Shown here piece by piece: positions 31,977-39,799 of a DNA stretch of 64,000 nucleotides. Each line of letters starts with the position of its first letter. Within the stretch, counting starts at the first letter, position 1. The notes below the pieces were generated by a model that made no database searches, was not told the origin of the DNA, and was given only the letters and a program-made list of their open reading frames with translations. Both the position numbers and the translations under genes were made by a program. Source of the DNA: Symbiodinium sp. CCMP2592 (taxonomy: Eukaryota; Sar; Dinophyceae; Suessiales; Symbiodiniaceae); NCBI GenBank assembly GCA_905221615.1, contig CAJNDT010005877.1, positions 62,001 to 126,000 of the forward strand, in the 5' to 3' direction.

Positions 31977-33340
31977 TCATGTCTTATAAGTGATGCATGT
32001 GACTGGTTTCGTCATTGCACCGGGCTTCGATTTCTGATCTTGCGAAAGAGAGATGAACTTGCTTTGCTTCGCCTCTTTCTTAGCCTCAGACTTGTTACGA
32101 ACCGGCTTACCCTTGCGGGTAGCTGCAACTGCCAGCTCGAAATCAGACTGTTCCCGGCCTGCAAGGTCGAAGTAGGTTTCGCCATCCCACCAATCATCCT
32201 GGAGACGGCGATCGCGCGATTGGTTGCAATTGTCAACAACAACTTCCTCCGACTCACCCTTGCGGGTGGCTCTAGCCACCACCGTGTAACGCCGAGGGCC
32301 AATCCCCGGGAACATTCTAGCATCATCCTCGTTGGGGACATAAAGTCTCTTGCGAGGGTAGCGGTGATGTCGGATTGCTATGAGATTCTCGGGGTCAATA
32401 TCCCAATAATCTTCCTTTCTAGCAGGAGTTACAGCTGAAGTTTCAGGTTCAAGTACATGATGGAATGGATGTGCTTCCTTGGGCAGCTTGAGGTTGTGTT
32501 CTTCCTTGTGCATGCACCCAAAATATCTACCAATGACTTCCGGAAGTTCTTTGTCAATGACGCTCGAAATAAGGTCCCATCCCTCCTTGATAGAGTTCTT
32601 AGGTCCAGCGAGCTTAAAGTCATCGACGTAAACCACTAAGAGCAGCTTCTTCTTCGGGTGGTAGAACACACTCTTCCAAATGTCCGTCAGTACCGCCTCG
32701 AACCCAACTTTCTTTAGTTCAGTTTCACAGTGATGCTCCCAAATCCCCCCTGAATCGGGGTGTCCATAAAGCGCCAATTTGAGTGGGACGACAGGATCTT
32801 TCATACCCTGCCACTCCTTAGGCCAGCGATTGCGAGGCAATCTCACCCAAGTGGCAACTCCTTGGAACAAGGCTTGGGTGTATGCTTGTTTGGCGTCGGC
32901 CTGCTGAATGACATAACCAGGTTGGGAGCCGAAGACGTCTAGGATTTTCACCGCTTCCATAGATGCAGGGCTGCTTGACATCTCCGCGAAGAGCGCGTGG
33001 TCGGCGTTTTCGTCAAGTACTTTGTTTCCCTGAAACACCGAACGTCCCTTATACTTTCGATTAGGGTCACCTTCTTTCAGCTCGGCTCCCTTTAGGGTAC
33101 CAATCTCAAAAACATTGCCAAAATGTACCTTGGTCTGAGACTTCTTAGCTTCGTTGGCAACCGATTCGAACTCCCTAACCTTGCCTTGTACCCAGCAGCC
33201 TTTGTCAACCAATTTCTGCCATTCCTTGTCCATAGCAGCCTGCGCCTTAGGGTTCGATGCGATCTCCTTAGACGACAGGACCTTGGCGACAACAGCATAC
33301 ATCTCATCTGCGATCTGGAAAAGCTTCTTGTCGTATAATC
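31977..33340 (-). CDS. copia reverse transcriptase module
   Basis: Frame open from about 33.34 kb to 31977. Contains the RVT_2 landmarks YKGRSVFQGNKV, QADAKQAYTQA, LYGHPDSGGIWE and the catalytic YVDD (bases 32619-32630) in LLLVVYVDDFKLAG. The tail beyond residue 270 is an insertion typical of dinoflagellate copia RTs and holds two of the embedded hairpins (ATRKGE and ATRKGK). After 31977 the coding shifts frame and continues at about 31.98-31.83 kb (KVLMKILFAARMARWDLL) into RNase H. Confidence 0.85.
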
Positions 33341-33341
33341 C

Positions 33342-35080
33342 CTTAAGTCGTTCCGATGTTCCTCGCTACACCCATGTAGGACTGGCATTGCAGGTACCAC
33401 TTTCACAGCTTCACGGTACAGTGCCTCATTCTCCTCATGTAGCTTCTTCTCATGTTCTGCAATTGCTGTTGCCCTTTGTCTTTTTGACATAGTCTTCCAC
33501 ACAGTATGATCAATGGCGTTGGGGCGGTTCTTGTTGTTCTTTTTGACCAAGCATTCCCCACTCCACACATAACCATGCGGTGGTTCGTGCGCTGCTACTG
33601 CTGCACTGGACTTCAGCTTCTGCTTCACAGAGAACGGAACATCATCAAGCAATGCTGCACGGGAATCAGACTTCGACTCACCCTTGCGGGTGGCTTCTTT
33701 CGCGTCCTTCGGCGGAGGATCTTTATCACGATCAGGGCCAAATAGCTCTGGGAACATTTCATCCAGGTCTTCACTAAGCTGTTCCTGAATTGTGGCTTCA
33801 TCGTATCCCCCCCCTTCCTCCAGAGGAGGATGCGGGTTTTGCTCGTCAAGGACGTTGTGATGTTGTGCATCCAGGCTTGGTGGTTTATCCAAGGCAAGCT
33901 CTTGCAACAAAGGAAACTTAAACTCACCATCAGGCAGCTCCAGTCTCTTGGTGCGAAACACACGTAGGTCACGTAGGTCTTCATTCTCCAACGCGGCTTC
34001 GATGTTGTGTAGGGGAGCAACAACGTACTCAAGCTTGAAGATAAAACCAGGTTGAATGTGACACCCGAGGAATATACCTTCAATCCCTGTGCCAGAAAAC
34101 TTGGATCGTTCAGGCTTGCGTTGCTTCTTCGGGACCCAGTACAGGATTTTCGCTCCAAAGGGAATGCGCATGCCGTTGAACTTCTCACCGTACCTGATTT
34201 CCCACGGAATCTGACCGTTGTCAATCCTCGCAGTGATGTTAAGACACATAGCATGATGTTGCGATGCAAGAGGCCAGTAGCGATCTGGAGTCCTGATTGC
34301 ACTAGATTGGCCCGTGTGCCTTCCAAAATGGTTCTGATTTCTCGTTCGATTACGGCCTTGTTTTCGTTCACGTACTCCCTAGAGGTGTTGTGACGAGCGC
34401 GAAGCTGCCTGGCCGCAAAGTCAAATTCCAACGCGTTGTCGGAATATATAACCTTTACCTCATCATCTGTACCAAGGAAGTGCAACATGTCTTCGTAGCA
34501 CTGCTCACCAGGCTTTGTCTTGGAAGGATACACGTATCTGAACTTAGAATACACGTCCTTCACAACATGAGCCACGGTTTCTTCTTGGAACCCGCAACCC
34601 TTGGCATCAGCAGTCACGATGTGATCTACCGTGATGTGGTCACCGAACGATTTACTGTAGATTGTAGAGGATCCACCAGATTTCCGCGCCTGTGGCGCAT
34701 ACATCTTGGCCCTTTGACAAATGGGGCAGAACGGATTCTTTGGCCTCTGGGTAAGTCGATGTTCCAAAGACACAGCCTCAGCCCTCAAGGAAGCTTCATC
34801 CTTCTTAGACTTTGGCATAGTGTATGGCTCGACATCGCTGTCGGCTTGCGCCTCAACTTCCCCTTCAGGCAAAGCAAACAATGTAATCGTTGCAATAGTC
34901 CCTTCAGGTACTTCCCCATAGAATTCCGTCCAACTCATCAATGTTGAGCGAATCCTCCAACAAAGACCACACGTCATCCTTGAATCCCCAAGTAGTCCGG
35001 ATTCTATACCTCGGGAACTTAGGAGCCGGTGTACGAAATGTCTTTGGGAAATGAGCCACCTTAGCAGCGGGGCTGCCATT
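33342..35080 (-). CDS. copia integrase module (two frames)
   Basis: From about 34.93 kb: HHCC zinc-binding region (SLEHRL...FCPICQRAKM), then the DDE catalytic core: D in GDHITVDHIV (about 34.63 kb), D in VKVIYSDNALEF (about 34.44 kb), and E in NKAVIEREIRTILEGTRANL (about 34.33 kb). A one-base shift near 34.28 kb moves the reading to the next frame, with the GKG-like end (FGAKILYWVPKKQRKP, GIEGIFLGC) and an acidic linker. The order integrase-before-RT identifies a copia (Ty1) element. An embedded hairpin lies in the linker (EATRKGES, 33675-33697). Confidence 0.85.
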
Positions 35081-35590
35081 GATGACCGTCCAACCTGCCT
35101 TTAGCAGTTGCCTTGTTTCCACCCCAGGAATGGGAGGAATACAATTCGCCATCTTTTCGATGGGGTCTTCTGCCACGCCAGCTGGACCTTCAGGTTCATG
35201 TTCATGCTCTCCTCTAGCTGGTGCGGCATGCCCTTGCGGGCAGCTGTTTACCGAAAACCCGAACCGGACTTGACAGACGTCGGTGCAACCTTGCTGCTGT
35301 CAGATTCTGAGGACTTTGCCGCTAAGCATGCCATCAATGGTCCTCGGTCGCCAAATACGGGAACATTGCCTCGGAGTTGGCAAATCATCTTCTGACCGTC
35401 TGGGCAAATGAAATATGGCGCCTCACCCGTAGGCCAGTGGAAAGAGAATCCCTGTTCCATGCACTTCTTTCCTACAGAGCAAACTGCAGGTGTGTTGGGG
35501 GAGCTCAACGAATCGCAATGGGTTCCTCAACGACTCAATGTCGACCTCGTGCTTCGTCTCAGCGTCTACTGGTCCGTTAGCAGTGATCAA
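35080..35590 (-). pseudogene. protease-to-integrase linker, multiply frame-shifted
   Basis: Coding continues through three frames: ELITANGPVDAETKHEV (35.57 kb), then SPNTPAVCSVGKKCMEQGFSFHW (35.5-35.43 kb), then GHAAPARGEHEHEPEGP (35.2 kb) and on to the integrase. SVGKxCxExGxSFxW is, as I recall, a fixed feature downstream of the copia protease in dinoflagellates. One hairpin copy (35225-35246) lies here. Confidence 0.6.
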
Positions 35591-36426
35591 CTCACTGGGT
35601 TGGAAGCAACCTTCTTAGCCTTGCCCTTGAAATGGGCCTCCAAATCAGAGTGACTAATCAAGTCTTCCTCACTACCGGTGTCTGCGATGATTTCGAGGTT
35701 TTCACCTGTCACCGCTGCTGCAGCAAGTTGGGGCAGGGGAATGGCTTCTTTGCAGTGCGTGCAGAATCCTTCTCTACCCCGACACCTGTAGTTGCACTTG
35801 ACCCGAACCTTAAGCCTCATACCGTTCACTGCCGATTCCAAGTGACGGGCATTCTGCAAGGCTTCTTCAGTGTCCTCCGGGTCAGATGGTGGGCATCGGT
35901 CCGCCGACTTGTGCCTGAATTCGTACTTGCGCTTCTCTGTGACGAACCTCCAACCTTCACCCTCAAGCGGAATGTCGATGATCTCTGGCCTCAGGAATTG
36001 GACCTTATTTTTGGTCCCAGACTTCACGGCATGGCCCTTGCGGGCTGCTACTGCGTAGGATTTCCCAGCACTGGACGAGGGCTCACCCGTGAGGGTGGCT
36101 GCAATGGAGAGGCAACAAGCTGCTGTCTTCTCCTCGCTCTTTGCCCTCTTTTTGCTAGGTCGCCTGCGCTTGCCGGAAGGCGATCTCTTGCCGTCCTTGC
36201 CGGACTTGTCACCCTTGGCCGGGACAGACGGGCTGGCGTCCTTATGCATAAACGGGCAATTCTTCCCGTTTTTGCAGGTGCCTTTGGGATAGAAGATGCA
36301 TGGGATCTTGGAGGTGTCCTTCTTATCCCCGCCTTTACCGCCTTTACCTCCACCTTTTCTCGAAGGGGTTCGAGGGGGAGTTTTCTGCCCCTGGTCTGTT
36401 CTGGCTTCACGTGCTTGTAAGGGCAC
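35587..36426 (-). CDS. Gag C-terminus with CCCH finger and aspartic protease
   Basis: Residues 30-65 include a CCCH finger (CIFYPKGTCKNGKNCPFMH, C-x7-C-x5-C-x3-H). A Lys/Ser-rich basic linker follows, then a region ending in the retropepsin active site DTGS (bases 35671-35682, IIADTGSEEDLIS). The protease would cleave the polyprotein. Joined to the preceding frame by a shift near 36.39 kb at a run of four A (minus strand). Confidence 0.8.
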   Translation of the reverse strand: MPLQAREARTDQGQKTPPRTPSRKGGGKGGKGGDKKDTSKIPCIFYPKGTCKNGKNCPFMHKDASPSVPAKGDKSGKDGKRSPSGKRRRPSKKRAKSEEKTAACCLSIAATLTGEPSSSAGKSYAVAARKGHAVKSGTKNKVQFLRPEIIDIPLEGEGWRFVTEKRKYEFRHKSADRCPPSDPEDTEEALQNARHLESAVNGMRLKVRVKCNYRCRGREGFCTHCKEAIPLPQLAAAAVTGENLEIIADTGSEEDLISHSDLEAHFKGKAKKVASNPVS

Positions 36427-36830
36427 TTGTCACCTCGTGGGCATTTGCCCCGCTGGAAAGCGTGGCACGGCTTGTCCTGGCTTCTACCGCGAGGGGTGTT
36501 CGGAGCATCGGAAGGGGCAGGGGCACCAAACTTGGCGCCGTGAGCCTTGGCGATTGCTGATCGGTTCTTTCGGGTCCTATCCCTTGCCAACAGCTCTTTA
36601 ACGCATTTGACCAGATAGTCATAAGTGCGTTGATCCGTCCCTTCCTTAGCCCTGTCGTAGACTTCCAGATCAAACTTAAGCTTGCTTGAGTTGCGAAGCT
36701 GTCGTAACAAGATGTCCCTCAAGGTTGTTTCCTCCGGCTGGTGGTTCAATCCTGCAATGACCGATTCCCAGTTGTGAATGAAGGTACTAAGGTCGTCACC
36801 ACTCAGCTGGACCTTGAGGAGGTCTTCTAC
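36390..36830 (-). CDS. Gag central part with CCCH finger
   Basis: Helical capsid-like part (EDLLKVQLSGDDLSTFIHNW, RDILLRQLRNSSKLKFDLEVY, YDYLVKCVKELLARD) followed by a CCCH finger (CHAFQRGKCPRGDKCPYKH). CCCH fingers stand where most copia elements have a CCHC knuckle. Connected to the upstream gag frame by a one-base shift near 36.84 kb. Confidence 0.75.
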
Positions 36831-37600
36831 AGAGTATAGAGGGATCCTGCTTCTTCATTCGTCTTAAAGTAGTGTTCGAACATCAGTAGAACTTGCCTAC
36901 CTCGAACCGCCCTACCTGCAGCTGCCTCAGACTCCTTGTAATTAATGATCTGTCGTCCCAAATCACCCCTGGCAACTCGCGAAAGCGCCGAAAGAATCTT
37001 CGTGTCCAAAGTGAGGAACTTGCCAGTGTCCCTCAACTTCTCCGAATCAGCGTCCCTCGAGTAAACCTCTTGAACCCATTGGAATGCCTCATCGGGTTTG
37101 TCCGATGCCGCCCGGACTGCCTCCCTAACCGTGATCTTCCAACTCCTGTAAGTCTCCGGGTTGGGGAAGTCGGGTAGCTTCACAGTCTCAGCTTCCTTAG
37201 CCTTGGGTTTGTCATCATCGGGCTTCTGGATAACTGACTTGCGTGCTTCAGCAAGGAGCACGCTTGGTTCTTTGTTTTCACTGGTGTTTGCCGGTTCTTT
37301 GTTGTCACTCTGTTCAGCAGTAGACACCTCTACGCCGGGGCCCTTTGTGTCTTCAGGCTCGGTAATGTCAAACCGTTGGGTCCTTCCCAAAACAGTCCGA
37401 AGCGACGCAGGAATTTCCCTGGGGTTCGGTAGGGTCGGAATCCACGAACTACTAGGACCCTGAACAAGCGGCGCAGTGGCACCACCTTGCAGTGGGCTTG
37501 GTTGAAGCTTGGAGCTCTCACTGGGATCAACTTTCACCGGCACGGCGCCACCTTGCGGTGAGGTCAATGTCTTCCTGAATGACCCCCGCATCCAGAGTGC
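36827..37600 (-). CDS. Gag N-terminal/capsid part
   Basis: Begins at or near an ATG at 37593 (MRGSFRKT); the frame is open up to an ATG at 37672 but those first residues lack protein character and overlap the antisense coiled-coil ORF. A Pro/Ser-rich stretch leads to the capsid start (KLPDFPNPETYRSWKITVRE) and AFQWVQEVYSRD, DLGRQIINYKESEAAAG. Structural protein of the virus-like particle. Confidence 0.75.
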   Translation of the reverse strand, partial: ALWMRGSFRKTLTSPQGGAVPVKVDPSESSKLQPSPLQGGATAPLVQGPSSSWIPTLPNPREIPASLRTVLGRTQRFDITEPEDTKGPGVEVSTAEQSDNKEPANTSENKEPSVLLAEARKSVIQKPDDDKPKAKEAETVKLPDFPNPETYRSWKITVREAVRAASDKPDEAFQWVQEVYSRDADSEKLRDTGKFLTLDTKILSALSRVARGDLGRQIINYKESEAAAGRAVRGRQVLLMFEHYFKTNEEAGSLYTL

Positions 37601-38212
37601 GTTGGAGCTTCGAGCAGAACAAAGACACCGCTTCGCATTGGACAACGTGTACGCCGAAGCCAACGCATACATCGCACATCTAGAAGCAACAGCGGACGCG
37701 AACCATCGTCAGCAGCTGGCATTCGTGAGCCAATCCACACACCTACTGGTGGGGCAACTTCACAACGAAGTCCGAGTGCTAGAGACAATCGCCCGTGCAG
37801 AACAACGCACAGCGAATGAGCTGCAGGCACAGCTGGCACGCACACAAAGGGAAAGTCATGATGAACGGTCGTTGGCTATGCAGTTTGATGCACATCGATC
37901 CGAGCTGGAAGCAGCAGCACGCACGCTCACTGCCGAAAACAGACAGCAAGAGCACCGTTTCGCGGAAATGCGCGCATCCTTCGACGAAAACCATAGTGAA
38001 CTTATAGCCTTTTTGGGTTCCGAGTTTGAGGAAAAGCTTCAGTGGGAAGAAAATGAATTCCAGTGTGGGCTCACCTCTGAGGACAGCAGTACGACAACTT
38101 GGTTGACGACCTGCAGGATCGAAATGCTGAGCTTATAGCTGAGGTCAACTCCCTAAGGACTGTCTTGTCGACAGCGCAAAGTAGCCCCCATTACGGAGCA
38201 AACTACCGCTGA
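37560..38212 (+). CDS. antisense coiled-coil ORF between 5' LTR and gag
   Basis: Plus-strand reading frame with strong coding character: DPRIQSALELRAEQRH, YAEANAYIAHLEATAD, HNEVRVLETIARAEQRTANE, RSELEAAARTLTAENRQ, HSELIAFLGSEFEEKLQWEE. After one base shift near 38.08 kb it continues as QYDNLVDDLQDRNAELIAEV and SLRTVLSTAQ to a TGA at 38210-38212, six bases before the LTR. It is a long dimerising coiled coil of about 215 residues with no ATG at its start. Coiled coils like this normally form the Gag N-terminus in these elements (memory); here it points the other way, so either the gag 5' part is inverted or the element has an antisense gene. Confidence 0.65.
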
Positions 38213-38217
38213 TAACC
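38192..38217 (-). promoter_or_regulatory. possible primer-binding site
   Basis: On the minus strand ggttatcagcggtag follows the 5' LTR directly and shares tatcag with the initiator-tRNA site tggtatcagagc used by many plant copia elements. The leading T is absent, and the same bases encode the end of the antisense ORF, so this is tentative. Confidence 0.35.
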
Positions 38218-38370
38218 TGAAGATTCTCAGGCTAACAGCTTAGCACGGCTTGGTACCGGTAAGTCAACCCTGTGGACCTTTTTCCAATGGGGACTTGGGC
38301 CAAGTGCGCGTCGCGTACAGACATAGCTAAGGACCATAAGAATAGTCATGGAGGCAGGGTAAAATCTACA
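38218..38370 (-). repeat. 5' LTR of the copia-type element (153 bp)
   Basis: Counterpart of 26094-26247; TG...CA ends. For a minus-strand element this is the promoter-bearing LTR. No TATA box is obvious. Confidence 0.95.
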
Positions 38371-38410
38371 GTACATTGCAGTCGTCTTTCGCTTGCTCGT
38401 GTCACTACTA
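38371..38410 (-). CDS. 5' part of the interrupted host exon
   Basis: The first five bases are the right target duplication gtaca. The minus frame (ALVVTRASERRLQ) leads in phase into the coding at 26093-25952 if the element and one duplication copy are disregarded. The upstream splice site is unclear. Confidence 0.4.
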
Positions 38411-38703
38411 AAGCAGCGTCTTGACCGGGTCACTGCGCTAGCATACTCGAAGTAGCATCAATCTGTGCTGCCGTGTCTCTATGTCCCAGTCTTCCATCTC
38501 GTGGCTCGGGCGCACCCGCCCTTGGGAAAGGCGGCAAGCCGAAGTTGGCAGATTCACAGACGGTGCAAGCCTAATTCAGACCAGCCGCTGCCGCTGCCAG
38601 CTTCTGGAAGTGTGACGAGACATCCGGCAGAGGAGGCCAACTTTTGAGCCAAGCTGCAGAAAAGAAACGCTTTTTGAGCCGTTTTTAACGACCGTTGGGC
38701 TAC

Positions 38704-38837
38704 CAGTAACTCGATTTCGGATCCGCCAACAGATTCACGAAGCAATTTTCGCCTGCGGCCATGCCACAACTCAAAGTTGGGAAGCTGGGAGGCTCTCCAG
38801 ATCACCGCAGCTTTGGCAGCTGCAGAAGGTCCATGGG
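38704..38837 (-). CDS. upstream exon of the interrupted host gene
   Basis: Acceptor cttgtctgccttag before 38837, donor GTAGCC from 38703. Encodes KAAVIWRASQLPNFELWHG and RRRKLLRESVGGSEIELL. Protein-like, no family recognised. Same strand as, and upstream of, the exon split by the retroelement. Confidence 0.45.
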
Positions 38838-39619
38838 CTAAGGCAGACAAGCAGGTATGAAAACGGTCATGTCGTCACCAATTGTAGACAGTAGAATTGA
38901 AGCAGCCGTCGTGATCGAGTGGTGAATGGTGAATGGTGGGCGCCGGTTGTTTTGAAGGGACCTTGAACAACAGGTTGGCAGCAAGCAGGCTTGTTGACAG
39001 CCTTTCAAGCTGTGCTTGTGGACAGAGTGGATCCAGACTCAACCGCTCAAGATTGTGCCGTGGCAGGTTGGCTGGCCTCGCGAACCATCTGCAGCTGAGC
39101 TGCATTCCACAGATCCTTCAAGGCATTCAACTCTGTGGGCAAAACCCTCCCCAACTCCCTGAAGCGTTTCGACCAGGTGCGTCATGAGTCTTGGCACTCT
39201 CTAGCTCCTGTGCACGAGGGATAGAAGAGTTTCAAGCATGCAGGTGAGACATCCAGCCTCACCTCCTTGGAATACAAGTGCTCTCGCTTGTCTTTGGAAT
39301 GGTCCTCTCAAGACATTACGTCCTTACGTCCTTCCCCAAAACTGCCACAACGCGTCCCGTCCTTGAGAGTTTGCTGAGCCCAGACCGCCGCACCTTCCAA
39401 GCTGTCGTAATGGACCTCACGGGACTCAAAGTGCTGCTCGCGCACTGCTCGCCGCTCACCCCACAGAGTGATTCCAAGGTGCATTGTAGAAGCAGAAGTT
39501 GTCTGACCTGAGGCATGAGTTCAGCAGGCCGCAGGTATCTGCAAAGCGAATGTGTCCCAAACACAACTGGGCTGCAAGCAGTTCCCGCCTCACAACACTC
39601 TCCTCAATGAAAGCTTCAC

Positions 39620-39716
39620 CTTACATCTGTTCAATTCGCAAGAGGATGCAGAACTTTTGATGTTTTCAGTCAATGTTTTGTTTGGCCGAGCTATTATTTC
39701 CAGTGCTTGCTCCACG
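39620..39716 (-). CDS. further upstream exon of the same host gene
   Basis: Excellent acceptor (gtagcatcttgcag before 39716) and donor (TGTAAG then GTGAAG, donor G at 39619). Encodes VEQALEIIARPNKTLTENIK. A 31-nt exon-like piece (YLRPAELMPQ) with acceptor ttcgctttgcag and donor GTCAGA lies between it and 38837, at about 39510-39540. Confidence 0.45.
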
Positions 39717-39799
39717 CTGCAAGATGCTACAAGGTCACCGTGCTGTGCTCGCACAGGTGAGTGGGTGAAAATATGAAACAAACTTGGATTTGGATAACA

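Larger units (their letters stand above)
26094..38370 (-). mobile_element. full-length copia-type LTR retrotransposon carrying 2OG-oxygenase and Tpt1 cargo
   Basis: 12,277 bp between LTRs of 154 and 153 bp, flanked by gtaca. Coding content on the minus strand, in order: gag with two CCCH fingers, DTGS protease, integrase before RT (copia order), RT with YVDD, RNase H, 2OG-Fe(II) dioxygenase, possible SGNH-like hydrolase, Tpt1/KptA with zinc ribbon. All parts read as one polyprotein of roughly 3,700 residues broken by about a dozen one-base frame changes (near 36.84, 36.39, 35.59, 35.50, 35.26, 34.94, 34.28, 33.34, 31.83, 29.75 and 28.43 kb). Very few stops exist other than those caused by these shifts. 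Nearly identical LTRs mean a young insertion. It interrupts an exon of a minus-strand host gene. Confidence 0.95.

Noticed and set aside
31977-36830. Introns as the cause of frame changes in gag-pol
   Set aside because: Adjacent modules overlap or abut within a few bases, leaving no room for introns; single-base indels explain each change.
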